Notes under the pieces: generated by a model
Told to the model about the DNA's origin: nothing
The model's database searches: none
Seen by the model: the letters and a program-made list of their open reading frames with translations, nothing else
Shown: in pieces, positions 27,268 through 36,553 of the stretch
Layout: the number at the start of each line of letters is the position of its first letter
How positions within the stretch are numbered: the stretch's first letter is position 1
Assembly (NCBI GenBank): GCA_963771905.1
Contig: CAVYVI010000014.1
Location: 1 to 64,000, forward strand
Direction: 5' to 3'
Source: Palsa-147 sp963771905
Lineage (GTDB): Bacteria > Acidobacteriota > Terriglobia > Acidiferrales > UBA7541
DNA: 64,000 nt
Translations under genes and position numbers: made by a program

Positions 27268-30200
27268 CTACCGGCGGGTCACTGTAACCATAAAAGTAAC
27301 GCCGTTCGACGCTTCGCTCGATACGGTCACAACAACGTTGCCAGTGGTCGTCGTCGGAACCGTGCACGAGAGAGACGTTGCGGTCCAACTTGAGCACGTT
27401 GCTGCGACGCCATTAAACTTCGCGGTGCTCGAACCTTGCGATGCTCCAAACGTGGTTCCGCTGATCGTAACCTTAGTACCGACCGGCCCGCTTGCCGGCG
27501 AGAGCGACTTGATTTGTGGTGTGACGGTGAACGAAACTCCGTTGCTGGCGACGCCGCCCACGGTCACGATCACAGTTCCCGAAGTGGCTGCGGTGGGAAC
27601 CACACACGTGATGCTTGTCGTGCTCCATTTTGTCGCCGAACAGGCCACTCCATTGAATGTGACCTTCGAAGTGCCCTGAGTAGAACCAAAACCGGTTCCG
27701 GTCATGGTGACGCTGGTCCCGACTGGCCCGAAGGATGCTGAGAGACTCGACAAAGACGGCGTTACGCTAAAGGCTACGCCATTCGACTTTACGCCGCCCA
27801 CGGTCACGAGTATGTTGCCGCTCGTCGCTCCCGCAGGCACGGTGCAAGTGATGGTTGTGGCACTCCAACTCGACACAGAGGCAGCCGCGCCATTAAATGT
27901 CACCGTTGAGGTGCCTTGAGACGAGCCGAAATTAGTTCCGGTGATTGTGACGGTTGTGCCGGTTTTTCCCGACGCTGGAGACACGCCGGAAATCGCGGGA
28001 TTCGCCGCGACGGAGAAGCTGACGGCGTTCGAAACTTGCGAGGCAACGGTAACCACGACGCTGCCGGAGGTCGCGCTCGCAGGCACCGTACAGGAGAGCG
28101 AGCTGGCGGCCCAATTCGAGCAAGCCGCCGCTATCCCATTGAACGTCACGGTGCTCGAACCCTGTGAGGCGCCGAACGTCGTGCCGCTGATGACTACGTT
28201 TGAGCCGGCAGTGCCACCCGCTGGTGACAGACCTGTAATGTAGGGCGTGACGGTGAACGAAATTCCATTGCTGGCATTCCCACCCACGGTCGCTACAACG
28301 TTTCCCGTCGTCGCGGCGGCCGGCACTGAACACGTGATGCTTGTTATGGTCCAGCTTGTTGGGCTGCAATTAGCGCCGTTGAAGGCCAACGTACTCGCGC
28401 CTTGGGTAGCTGCAAAGCCGGTTCCGGTAACGTTGACGCCGGTCCCGACCGGTCCGGAGGACACGGAGAGACTCGACAAATACGGCGTTATGCTAAAGAC
28501 GACGCCATTCGACGGAACACCTCCCACCGTCACGATTACCGTTCCGGTCGAACCGGCACTTGGAACGGTCACACCGATCGAGGTCGCGCTCCAAGTGTTG
28601 ACCGTCAAATTCGTGCCGTTCAGCGTTGCGGTCGAGCTTCCCTGCCCAGCGCCAAAATTAGTTCCGTTTATAGTAAACGTGCTGGCAATATTTCCTGAGG
28701 TCGCCGATAGGCTTGAGATCGTGGGCGTCGAAACGCCTCCGGCAACTTCGCCTACGAAGGTCGTCACGCTGTCAGCGGGCAGCGTATAAGTGAACGAATT
28801 GGATGCTACCGCTACACTCGACTGCGAAGCCAGGCTCAGGCTTGCCGAAGTAATATAAGGAGTGACGGAAGTGAACGTCGGCGCGTTGGTGATCGAAAAA
28901 GCCTGGGAGACGCTCGAGCCATTCTGGTTGGTCGCCACAATCACAAGGTTTCCGCCCGGCGCATTTTGATAGGCCGAGACGGTCACTCCGCTCTGGGGTA
29001 TGTGGGTGGCGTCGATGCGGTAATATCCGGGCCGCACGAACATGGAATAATTGCCCATGACATAAGCGCGTTGGGCAATCTCGGCTTGTCCGGTTCCGCC
29101 GACGAGTCCTTCGTCGTCATCGTCGTAATAGTTGATCAACCACCAGTAGCTCCACGCATTGGCGTTCGCAACCGCTATCCGGTTGTCGATGATCGCCGCC
29201 CACATCAATGCGTTGGCCATGCTGGCGTCAAAACACGGCTCGGTGCAAAGACTCGGGCCGAATCCGGCCCCGGCAGACGCTTCCGTCTCCCAGAACTTCT
29301 TTCCGAGAGACGCATAGGCATTGGAGACGGAATTGACCGTATCGGGAGCGGTATACGTGGCGTCGTAATCATGCCAGGCATTGATTCCGACGTACTGATA
29401 GCACGACGAATCTCCCATGCAGGTCTGCGCGTATTTCACGTAGTCGTCAAAGCCCGTTGGCTCCGGCATCATGATGAGCGTGCTCAAGCCATCGGATGCG
29501 AACGCCGGTCCGAGATTGGATTTGATGAACGAATCAAACGCTGCCGCGGACATCAGCGCCGAGTCATACGACGAACAAATGTCGGGTTCATTCTGAACGG
29601 ACAGCGCATAGAGACTGATGCCGCCGTACGTTTTCACGCTCTCGACATAGTTGGCGAGCCAGGTCGCATACGCGGAATAGTCACTCGAGAGGAGTGCGCC
29701 GGAGCCGGACCCGGCGGAGCAGTCCGTACTGCCGTTCGTGGTATATGCGGCAGGAGGTGACCACGAGGTGCTCCAGACTCGCACTCCATACGGGATGGCC
29801 AGCTGCATGTCACTTATGAATGGACCGGCACAGCCCGAATTCACTGTGGCGCAGTTTCCGGCTTGGTCGCCATTATTTGGAACTGCGGTTCTCAGCAAAG
29901 ACAGGCCAATGTCGCCGGGGCTGGTGCCGAAGAAGAAAGCAGCCTGCGTCGTCGTGAGTGGGGTCGCTTGGAACGCATCGGATGCGCCGAAACCATCAAT
30001 CTCTTGGTGAACGTTCGTCCAATTGACGGTTGCAGAGCTGCCTGCGCCCGGTGATCCTGTGCCAGAAAGCGGCACGGTCTGCGGAGCGCCGATTGCGTTG
30101 TTCGTGATTGAAACGCTCGCCGAGCGCGCCCCAGTGGCCGTGGGCGCGAAGGCCACATCGATCTGGCAGCTCAGACCTACTGCGAGGTTTGCAGGGCACG

Positions 30201-31992
30201 GCGCGGACGAGGTCGTCAACACAAAGTCTGCAGCATTCGTCCCGGTGATCTGGATCGGCAGGTTGATCGCCAGCGGCGCGCCGCCTGTGCTTTGCACGGT
30301 GATGACTTGCGATGGACTCTGCGTGCCGGTCGATTGACTCTCAAAACTCAGGCTCGCCGGAGAGATTGAAACGGCAGGAGTGCCAAGAAGCGTGTATGAA
30401 TTTGTGGCGACGGAGCTATCCGTGTATCCGCTCGCGCTGCAGATTGCTTCCACCGTTGCGGGAACCGGCTGAGAGAACGGCCCCGTGTAGACGGCCGAGC
30501 TCTCCGTGGGATTGCTTCCATCCGTCGTGTAAAACATCGTCGACGTTGAGGTCGAGCATGTCATCGAGACGGTCAGCGGTGAAGTGTAGCTTCCGCTGGC
30601 CGGGCTGATTACCGGTGTCGCGGCCTGCGAAGTTATCGCCGTGCCTACGAAGGTCGTCACGCTGTCAGCGGGCAGCGTATAAGTGAACGAATTGGATGCT
30701 ACCGCTACACTCGACTGCGAAGCCAGGCTCAGGCTTGCCGAAGTAATATAAGGAGTGACGGAAGTGAACGTCGGCGCGTTGGTGATCGAAAAAGCCTGGG
30801 AGACGCTCGAGCCATTCTGGTTGGTCGCCACAATCACAAGGTTTCCGCCCGGCGCATTTTGATAGGCCGAGACGGTCACTCCGCTCTGGGGTATGTGGGT
30901 GGCGTCGATGCGGTAATATCCGGGCCGCACGAACATGGAATAATTGCCCATGACATAAGCGCGTTGGGCAATCTCGGCTTGTCCGGTTCCGCCGACGAGT
31001 CCTTCGTCGTCATCGTCGTAATAGTTGATCAACCACCAGTAGCTCCACGCATTGGCGTTCGCAACCGCTATCCGGTTGTCGATGATCGCCGCCCACATCA
31101 ATGCGTTGGCCATGCTGGCGTCAAAACACGGCTCGGTGCAAAGACTCGGGCCGAATCCGGCCCCGGCAGACGCTTCCGTCTCCCAGAACTTCTTTCCGAG
31201 AGACGCATAGGCATTGGAGACGGAATTGACCGTATCGGGAGCGGTATACGTGGCGTCGTAATCATGCCAGGCATTGATTCCGACGTACTGATAGCACGAC
31301 GAATCTCCCATGCAGGTCTGCGCGTATTTCACGTAGTCGTCAAAGCCCGTTGGCTCCGGCATCATGATGAGCGTGCTCAAGCCATCGGATGCGAACGCCG
31401 GTCCGAGATTGGATTTGATGAACGAATCAAACGCTGCCGCGGACATCAGCGCCGAGTCATACGACGAACAAATGTCGGGTTCATTCTGAACGGACAGCGC
31501 ATAGAGACTGATGCCGCCGTACGTTTTCACGCTCTCGACATAGTTGGCGAGCCAGGTCGCATACGCGGAATAGTCACTCGAGAGGAGTGCGCCGGAGCCG
31601 GACCCGGCGGAGCAGTCCGTACTGCCGTTCGTGGTATATGCGGCAGGAGGTGACCACGAGGTGCTCCAGACTCGCACTCCATACGGGATGGCCAGCTGCA
31701 TGTCACTTATGAATGGACCGGCACAGCCCGAATTCACTGTGGCGCAGTTTCCGGCTTGGTCGCCATTATTTGGAACTGCGGTTCTCAGCAAAGACAGGCC
31801 AATGTCGCCGGGGCTGGTGCCGAAGAAGAAAGCAGCCTGCGTCGTCGTGAGTGGGGTCGCTTGGAACGCATCGGATGCGCCGAAACCATCAATCTCTTGG
31901 TGAACGTTCGTCCAATTGACGGTTGCAGACTGGCCAAAGGCAATCGTTGGCAGGAAGAGCAGCGGTAGCGTGAGTAACCAGAGCCTTCTCAT
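27268..31992 (-). CDS. Giant secreted protein with two GH30 modules and six IPT/TIG repeats
   Basis: 1574 residues from the ATG at 31992 (a GTG at 32007 is an alternative). Signal peptide residues 1-21 (LWLLTLPLLFLPTIAFG). GH30-like glycosidase module A covers residues 22-450, with acid/base Glu in SVQNEPDIC and nucleophile Glu in KKFWETEAS. Residues 451-652 hold a chitobiase C-terminal-like domain (FYTTDGSNPTESSAVYTGPF) and a choice-of-anchor-D/ASH-like domain (FAPTATGARSASVSITNNA). Module B, residues 653-1081, is identical to module A. Six IPT/TIG Ig-like repeats of about 80 residues end the protein. GH30 enzymes act on xylan, beta-1,6-glucan or related glycans; the exact substrate is unknown. 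Probably acts extracellularly on plant or microbial polysaccharide. Confidence 0.88.
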   Translation of the reverse strand: MRRLWLLTLPLLFLPTIAFGQSATVNWTNVHQEIDGFGASDAFQATPLTTTQAAFFFGTSPGDIGLSLLRTAVPNNGDQAGNCATVNSGCAGPFISDMQLAIPYGVRVWSTSWSPPAAYTTNGSTDCSAGSGSGALLSSDYSAYATWLANYVESVKTYGGISLYALSVQNEPDICSSYDSALMSAAAFDSFIKSNLGPAFASDGLSTLIMMPEPTGFDDYVKYAQTCMGDSSCYQYVGINAWHDYDATYTAPDTVNSVSNAYASLGKKFWETEASAGAGFGPSLCTEPCFDASMANALMWAAIIDNRIAVANANAWSYWWLINYYDDDDEGLVGGTGQAEIAQRAYVMGNYSMFVRPGYYRIDATHIPQSGVTVSAYQNAPGGNLVIVATNQNGSSVSQAFSITNAPTFTSVTPYITSASLSLASQSSVAVASNSFTYTLPADSVTTFVGTAITSQAATPVISPASGSYTSPLTVSMTCSTSTSTMFYTTDGSNPTESSAVYTGPFSQPVPATVEAICSASGYTDSSVATNSYTLLGTPAVSISPASLSFESQSTGTQSPSQVITVQSTGGAPLAINLPIQITGTNAADFVLTTSSAPCPANLAVGLSCQIDVAFAPTATGARSASVSITNNAIGAPQTVPLSGTGSPGAGSSATVNWTNVHQEIDGFGASDAFQATPLTTTQAAFFFGTSPGDIGLSLLRTAVPNNGDQAGNCATVNSGCAGPFISDMQLAIPYGVRVWSTSWSPPAAYTTNGSTDCSAGSGSGALLSSDYSAYATWLANYVESVKTYGGISLYALSVQNEPDICSSYDSALMSAAAFDSFIKSNLGPAFASDGLSTLIMMPEPTGFDDYVKYAQTCMGDSSCYQYVGINAWHDYDATYTAPDTVNSVSNAYASLGKKFWETEASAGAGFGPSLCTEPCFDASMANALMWAAIIDNRIAVANANAWSYWWLINYYDDDDEGLVGGTGQAEIAQRAYVMGNYSMFVRPGYYRIDATHIPQSGVTVSAYQNAPGGNLVIVATNQNGSSVSQAFSITNAPTFTSVTPYITSASLSLASQSSVAVASNSFTYTLPADSVTTFVGEVAGGVSTPTISSLSATSGNIASTFTINGTNFGAGQGSSTATLNGTNLTVNTWSATSIGVTVPSAGSTGTVIVTVGGVPSNGVVFSITPYLSSLSVSSGPVGTGVNVTGTGFAATQGASTLAFNGANCSPTSWTITSITCSVPAAATTGNVVATVGGNASNGISFTVTPYITGLSPAGGTAGSNVVISGTTFGASQGSSTVTFNGIAAACSNWAASSLSCTVPASATSGSVVVTVASQVSNAVSFSVAANPAISGVSPASGKTGTTVTITGTNFGSSQGTSTVTFNGAAASVSSWSATTITCTVPAGATSGNILVTVGGVKSNGVAFSVTPSLSSLSASFGPVGTSVTMTGTGFGSTQGTSKVTFNGVACSATKWSTTSITCVVPTAATSGTVIVTVGGVASNGVSFTVTPQIKSLSPASGPVGTKVTISGTTFGASQGSSTAKFNGVAATCSSWTATSLSCTVPTTTTGNVVVTVSSEASNGVTFMVTVTRR
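28750..30036 (-). repeat. Exact 1287-bp GH30 module repeat, C-terminal copy
   Basis: Identical by eye to 30643-31929 at an offset of 1893 bp; the flanks diverge sharply at both ends (28749/30642 and 30037/31930). 1287 bp is exactly 429 codons, so the reading frame is kept. It encodes residues 653-1081 of the giant GH30 protein. Confidence 0.93.
30643..31929 (-). repeat. Exact 1287-bp GH30 module repeat, N-terminal copy
   Basis: Encodes residues 22-450 directly after the signal peptide. The two copies are separated by 606 bp (202 codons) encoding the chitobiase-like and anchor-D-like domains. No synonymous differences between copies were noticed, which points to a very recent duplication, gene conversion or an assembly effect. 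Confidence 0.93.
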
Positions 31993-32041
31993 TCGAGAGG
32001 AGGTCACCCCAACAGTAGAATTGAGCCGGAATTTCCGATTT

Positions 32042-32090
32042 GGACTTCTGGCGAGTGCATCCTACGCTTCTTGCGCCCCGGACACAACGA
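32042..32090 (-). repeat. 49-bp upstream element, copy 2
   Basis: Partner of 27161-27209 (36/49 identical, ungapped). Lies upstream of the GH30 gene in the same orientation as copy 1 relative to its own gene. Confidence 0.6.
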
Positions 32091-32153
32091 ATTTACCACG
32101 TGATTATGCCCCCGCGAAAACAGCAGCGTTCCGGCGGCCGGGCGACCAAGGCT

Positions 32154-32183
32154 TTGACAATATCGAAACAAACGTTCTAAGAA
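32154..32183 (+). promoter_or_regulatory. Possible promoter for the PH-domain gene
   Basis: A perfect TTGACA at 32154-32159 is followed after 18 bp by TAAGAA, a poor -10. About 140 nt upstream of the gene start at 32327. Only the -35 match is strong. Confidence 0.3.
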
Positions 32184-32326
32184 TATTCGCGCCCCGCGCT
32201 CTCGCGGCGGTGATCAAGAGAAAAACATCACTCGTGCCGGCAATTCGTGGGAGACTTCGACTCGATGAGCAATCAGTTTCAGACCATAGTCATGAAGCAG
32301 GCTGAGCGACTGAGGGGGAGAAGCGG

Positions 32327-32827
32327 ATGAGCTACGTAGAATCGAACTTGGTTCCCGGCGAAACGGTGATTTACCAGACCCGGCTCCATTGGATCGTGAT
32401 GCTGGGGCACATTGTCGTGGGATGCTTGCTTCTCGCTCTGCCGGGAGCGCTTCTGATTTATTACGCTCTCAACCAGACGGGAATTGAGATCAAGACTTTG
32501 CACATCATGGAAGGCGGGGGCGCTGCGTTGATCGTTTGCGGCATCGTGACGATTCTAGTGGGAATGGTGCGGCGGAGCGCGACGGAAATGGCGGTGACGA
32601 ATCGCCGTGTGGTGATCAAGACGGGCCTGGCCAGCCGGAAGACGATCGAAATGCTGCTGAACAAAGTGGAAAGCATCGAAGTGAGCGAGACCGCTTTCGG
32701 CAGGATGCTGGGTTACGGAACGATTGTGGTGATCGGGACGGGCGGAACTCCCGAGCCATTTCACAAAGTCGCGCATCCGCTGGAATTTCGCAGCCAGGTG
32801 CAGCAACAGATTGAGAAGCTGCACTAG
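32327..32827 (+). CDS. Bacterial PH-domain (YdbS/bPH2-like) membrane protein
   Basis: 166 residues. Two membrane helices at about residues 23-48 (HWIVMLGHIVVGCLLLALPG) and 62-80 (LIVCGIVTILVGMV). The PH-like domain follows with the family pattern EMAVTNRRVVIKTGLASRKT, EMLLNKVESIEV and FGRMLGYGTIVVIGTGGTPEPF. Such proteins are inner-membrane, function mostly unknown; some are linked to envelope stress. GGGGGAGAAGCGG upstream provides a ribosome site (GGAG about 9 nt before ATG). Confidence 0.87.
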   Translation: MSYVESNLVPGETVIYQTRLHWIVMLGHIVVGCLLLALPGALLIYYALNQTGIEIKTLHIMEGGGAALIVCGIVTILVGMVRRSATEMAVTNRRVVIKTGLASRKTIEMLLNKVESIEVSETAFGRMLGYGTIVVIGTGGTPEPFHKVAHPLEFRSQVQQQIEKLH

Positions 32828-33152
32828 GAATCGACATTTGGTGCAACTGAAGAAGCAACTTCAGGGGCGCGTGGGAAACCCGTCCATACTGCCATCGCGT
32901 CGGCGTCTCTCGAGAAAATGTCCACAGCTTCCGAATTCGCGTTTCCCGTCGAACCCTGCTACGCTTGTTGTGAAGATATATTCGAAGGCAAAGGCGAAGG
33001 CAGTTTCAAAATCGCCGAGAAGCAGTTCTACGAGTCGCACGGCTCGATTTGAACGCGCCGCAAATCATTGAAAACAAAGGAGAGGCACTGCGCTTAAGAG
33101 TCACAAAAAAGACTCTTGGAGTAGAGGCGAAACTGGCGCCGCGGTCACAAGA
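32828..33152. other. Intergenic region, 325 bp
   Basis: Between the PH-domain gene and der, both plus strand. It should carry the der promoter. No convincing gene, hairpin or promoter hexamers found. Confidence 0.45.
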
Positions 33153-34664
33153 ATGAACGAAAAGCTTCCATCCATCGTGATTGTGGGCCGGCCGAACGTG
33201 GGGAAATCCACGCTCTTCAACCGGCTGACGGGGACGCGCCGATCGATCGTCACCGACGAGCCCGGCATCACGCGCGACCGCATTTACGGCACGGCGTCGT
33301 GGGACGGGAAACCTTTCGAAGTCGTGGACACCGGTGGAATCGTGCCCGACGAGCAAGCTGGAATCCCGGGCGAAATTCTGCGGCAGGCCAAGCTCGCGAT
33401 CGAGAATGCCACCACGGTTGTGCAAGTGGTGGACGCGCGCACCGGGCCCGTGCCCCTCGATCTCGAACTCGCGCAGCTTTTGCGCCGCGCGGGCAAGCCG
33501 CCCGTCATCGCCGCGAATAAAGTGGATTCACCGCAGCAAATTCCGCTCGCCGCGCCGTTCTACGAATTCAGCGATCAGGTTTTTCCGATTTCCTGCGAGC
33601 ACGGATTCGGCATCGACGAAATGCTCGACGCGCTGACCGCAAATTTCGTGAAGCGCGAAGCGCCCGAGGCGGCGGCCGAAATTAATATCGCCATCATCGG
33701 CCGGCCGAACGTCGGCAAATCGACGCTGCTAAATCGCCTGGTCGGCGAAGAGCGGGCCATCGTTTCGCCCGTGCCGGGAACGACGCGCGACGCCGTCGAT
33801 ACGGTCGCGGTGCGCGGCGATCACGTTTACCGTTTTCTCGATACCGCTGGAATCCGCAGAAAAGGAAAGACGACGCTGGTCGCCGAAAAGCTGAGCGTCA
33901 TCATGGCGAAACGCCACCTCGAGCGCGCCGATATCGCGCTGCTGATCGTCGACAGCGCGATGGGTGTGACCTCGCACGACGCGACCATTGCGAGCTATGC
34001 CGAGGAATCGGGCCGCTCGGTCATCGTCGTGATGAACAAATGGGACCTGGCGCTTGAGCTCGGGCGCAAGAAAGTCGAGACGCCAAAAAAGCGTCCGCCG
34101 AGGAATCCGGACCGGACCGCCGGTCAATTTCGTCCGCAAATGTTGGCGCAGGATTACGAAGCGCTCGTGCGCGGGAAATTGAAATTTCTCAGTTACGCGC
34201 CGGTGGTTTTTGTCTCGGCGCTGACAGGCGAGCGCGTCGAAAAATTGTATCAGCTCATCGACAAAGTTGCCGAAGCGCGGCAGCGCCGCGTCTCGACCGG
34301 CGAGTTGAATCGCTGGCTCGCTGAAGTGGATCTCGATCGCGGGACCTCACCAGCCAGCCGCAAGATCAAGATTTACTACATCACGCAGGCATCGAGTTCG
34401 CCGCCGACATTTATTCTCTTTACGAATCAGACGAAGCCCCTTCATTTCAGCTTCCAGCGTTTTCTCGAAAATCAGCTTCGCGAGCGCTTTCATTTCACCG
34501 GCGCGCCGATTCGATTCATCCAGCGGCTGAAGAAACGTTCCGAGCGCGGCGGTTCGCCTGAACGCCGCGGTTCGTCTGAGCGCCACGGCTCGTCCGATCG
34601 CCACGGCTCACCGGGTCGTCACGGCTCGTCCGGAAAGCGCAGCAAGCGGAAAGAGAAAAGGTGA
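33153..34664 (+). CDS. der: Ribosome biogenesis GTPase Der (EngA)
   Basis: 503 residues; relatives usually have 435-490. Two tandem GTPase domains: first G1 GRPNVGKSTLFN, G3 DTGG, G4 NKVD; second G1 GRPNVGKSTLLN, G3 DTAG, G4 NKWD. The C-terminal KH-like domain starts at about residue 375 (RVSTGELNRWLAE, KIYYITQASSSPPTF). Der is needed for 50S subunit maturation. The second G domain has a charged insert after NKWDLALELGRKK (about residues 308-330), and the C-terminus is a basic repeat tail (see 34545-34634). The downstream gene starts inside the stop (GTGA). Confidence 0.96.
   Translation: MNEKLPSIVIVGRPNVGKSTLFNRLTGTRRSIVTDEPGITRDRIYGTASWDGKPFEVVDTGGIVPDEQAGIPGEILRQAKLAIENATTVVQVVDARTGPVPLDLELAQLLRRAGKPPVIAANKVDSPQQIPLAAPFYEFSDQVFPISCEHGFGIDEMLDALTANFVKREAPEAAAEINIAIIGRPNVGKSTLLNRLVGEERAIVSPVPGTTRDAVDTVAVRGDHVYRFLDTAGIRRKGKTTLVAEKLSVIMAKRHLERADIALLIVDSAMGVTSHDATIASYAEESGRSVIVVMNKWDLALELGRKKVETPKKRPPRNPDRTAGQFRPQMLAQDYEALVRGKLKFLSYAPVVFVSALTGERVEKLYQLIDKVAEARQRRVSTGELNRWLAEVDLDRGTSPASRKIKIYYITQASSSPPTFILFTNQTKPLHFSFQRFLENQLRERFHFTGAPIRFIQRLKKRSERGGSPERRGSSERHGSSDRHGSPGRHGSSGKRSKRKEKR
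34545..34634 (+). repeat. Five 18-bp repeats in the der 3' end
   Basis: Five hexapeptide units of the form R-(G/R/H)-G-S-(S/P)-(E/D/G) (RGGSPE, RRGSSE, RHGSSD, RHGSPG, RHGSSG) occupy residues 465-494 of Der, followed by a Lys/Arg tail. The DNA units are imperfect 18-mers. Such a tract could expand or contract by slippage. Confidence 0.85.
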
Positions 34665-36037
34665 CGAGGAGCGAACGTCGCCTCGGCATTGTGTTTCTGT
34701 TGTCGCTGATTTTTCTCCATCCATCGGTTCGCGGCGATGGCGCCGGATATTACGCCTGGGTCCGCGCGCCGCTCATCCAGCACAATTTTGATTTTCAAAA
34801 TGACTGGCGCCATGGATTTCCCGGAATCGACTGGGGCCGGCCAGACGGAGTTGGCAACGTCAATCTTCTCCAATGGACGACGGCGGGCCATCTCAGCAAT
34901 CACTACGCAGTCGGCTCGGCGTTGCTCTGGGCGCCGTTTCTCATCGTCGCGCATATAGGAGTGCTTGCGGCGGACGCGCTTGGCGCGCACATTGCCGCCG
35001 ACGGCTTCTCGCGTCCCTATTTTTTCGCGCTCGCAGCCGGCACCGCGTTTTACGGTTTCTGCGCGCTGCTCATCGCGTTCCGTTGGGCACGACGCTATTT
35101 TGATGAACGCTGGGCGCTGCTCGCGACGATCGGGATCTGGCTCGCGAGTTCGTTTCCCGCCTATCTTTATTGGGACTTGTCGTGGTCTCACATTCCTTCC
35201 GCGTTCGCCGTAGGACTTTTTCTTTTCTATTGGGATCGCACACGCGGCGAAGTGACGCTTCGGCGATGGGGTTGGCTTGGGCTCGCCGGCGCGTTGATGA
35301 CAAATATTTACTACGTCAACGCCATTTTTCTGCTTTTGCCCGCGCTTGAAGCGATCTCCCTGAACTGGTCCGCGCTTCGCGGGCCGCTCGCCGGACGCGC
35401 GAATTTTCTGCGGCTCGCCGCCGCGAAGACTTTTTTCGTCGTCATTTTCGTGGTGGGAATGCTGCCGACGCTGATCACCAAGAAAATAATTTATGGCTCG
35501 ATGTTTCACAGCGGCTATCGACAAATTTCCGAGTGGCATTGGAGTTCGCCGAAGCTGTTCGCCATTTTATTTTCATCCGATCACGGCTTACTGAGCTGGA
35601 CGCCGATTCTGATTCTGTCGCTGGCAGGACTCGTGATTGCGCGAAAGCGCCTCGGCGGCCTGGTAAAATTCTTGGTTCCGGCGATCGTGATTTTTTATTA
35701 CGTCATCGCGAGCTATGTCTTCTGGGACGGAGTGACATCATTCGGGAACCGATTCTTCGTGTCGTTGACGCCGATTTTTGTTCTGGGCCTCGCGGGGACG
35801 CTCGACGGATTCGCGCGGTGCTGGCGGGAGCCGCGCGGCGCGCTGGTTCGCGCGAGCCTGGTAGTCGCGCTGCTGGCGCTTTGGAATGTCGGATTTCTCT
35901 ACCAATGGTCGACAGAATTGATCAACCAGCGCGGCCCGGTTCTGTGGAGCGAAGTGCTTTACAACCAGTTCCGCAAGGTGCCGCACGACGCAGGGCGCGA
36001 TCTGATCGGCCGCCTGAGCGGCGGAATGCTGCGCTGA
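34661..36037 (+). CDS. Polytopic membrane protein, GT-C glycosyltransferase-like
   Basis: 458 residues from a GTG at 34661 overlapping the der stop (GTGA), so probably translationally coupled. About ten hydrophobic helices. The first extracytoplasmic loop has GDGAGYYAWVRAPLIQHNFD, the position where GT-C enzymes carry acidic catalytic residues. That fold and the loop suggest a lipid-linked-sugar glycosyltransferase, but no definite family is recognised. Aromatic-rich loops (WDLSWSHIPSAF, SEWHWSS) resemble Acidobacteriota proteins annotated only as hypothetical. Coupling with der is probably positional. Confidence 0.72.
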   Translation: MTRSERRLGIVFLLSLIFLHPSVRGDGAGYYAWVRAPLIQHNFDFQNDWRHGFPGIDWGRPDGVGNVNLLQWTTAGHLSNHYAVGSALLWAPFLIVAHIGVLAADALGAHIAADGFSRPYFFALAAGTAFYGFCALLIAFRWARRYFDERWALLATIGIWLASSFPAYLYWDLSWSHIPSAFAVGLFLFYWDRTRGEVTLRRWGWLGLAGALMTNIYYVNAIFLLLPALEAISLNWSALRGPLAGRANFLRLAAAKTFFVVIFVVGMLPTLITKKIIYGSMFHSGYRQISEWHWSSPKLFAILFSSDHGLLSWTPILILSLAGLVIARKRLGGLVKFLVPAIVIFYYVIASYVFWDGVTSFGNRFFVSLTPIFVLGLAGTLDGFARCWREPRGALVRASLVVALLALWNVGFLYQWSTELINQRGPVLWSEVLYNQFRKVPHDAGRDLIGRLSGGMLR

Positions 36038-36110
36038 AGCCGCCGGCGGGTTTTTGCCCAGCGAGAAACCGTTGACACGGCTGGAAATCGTCCTACGATA
36101 CGGATAGAAC

Positions 36111-36527
36111 ATGGCCGCACCTGCCTCATCTTTTCCTCTCGCGCCGCAGAAGAGCCTGTTTCGCATCGGCGAAGTCAGCCGGCTGACGGGAACGAAGGCG
36201 TTCGTCCTGCGTTATTGGGAGACTGAATTTCCGACGCTTCAGCCAGTCAAGAGCCCGAGCGGCCACCGACTGTATCGCCGCGAAGACATCGAAACCGTAT
36301 TCGAAATCAAGCGGCTGCTCTACGACGAAGGCTTCACGATTGCGGGCGCGCGGAAACATTTGGCCGACCTCGCGGCCGGAAGCGGCAGCGCGAAGATGGA
36401 ACACGCGGCGCCCTCGCGCGTCGCGCCATCGCAACCGCCGCCGTCGGCCTCACGCGCGCAACGCAAATTGTTCCTCGATTTGCGCGAAGAACTCGTGGCC
36501 ATCTTGACCCTTCTCGAACGCGAGTGA
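36111..36527 (+). CDS. MerR-family transcription regulator
   Basis: 138 residues. Winged HTH at about residues 16-85: LFRIGEVSRLTG, VLRYWETEFPTLQP, SGHRLYRREDIETVFEIKRLL and LYDEGFTIAGARKHL. The short C-terminal region ends in a helix (RKLFLDLREELVAILTLLE) fit for dimerisation, with no effector domain and no conserved cysteines for metals. Resembles the HTH regulators (often located beside ihfA/pheT or a tRNA-Pro gene) in many proteobacteria and acidobacteria. The tRNA-Pro gene follows by 26 bp. Confidence 0.9.
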   Translation: MAAPASSFPLAPQKSLFRIGEVSRLTGTKAFVLRYWETEFPTLQPVKSPSGHRLYRREDIETVFEIKRLLYDEGFTIAGARKHLADLAAGSGSAKMEHAAPSRVAPSQPPPSASRAQRKLFLDLREELVAILTLLERE

Positions 36528-36553
36528 TACGCTGATTTCTGGGCGGTCCCGGT

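Larger units (their letters stand above)
31993..32326. other. Divergent intergenic region, 334 bp
   Basis: Separates the GH30 gene (minus) from the PH-domain gene (plus). It holds the shared 49-bp element at 32042-32090 and a possible plus-strand promoter at 32154-32183. No RNA gene seen. Confidence 0.5.

Noticed and set aside
27268..28740. Repeated blocks read as tandem DNA repeats or a recombination site
   Set aside because: They encode six diverged IPT/TIG protein repeats of about 240 bp and are explained by the protein architecture.
28966..31653. Two identical 264-codon plus-strand open frames
   Set aside because: They are shadows of the duplicated GH30 module, and their identity just reflects the DNA duplication.
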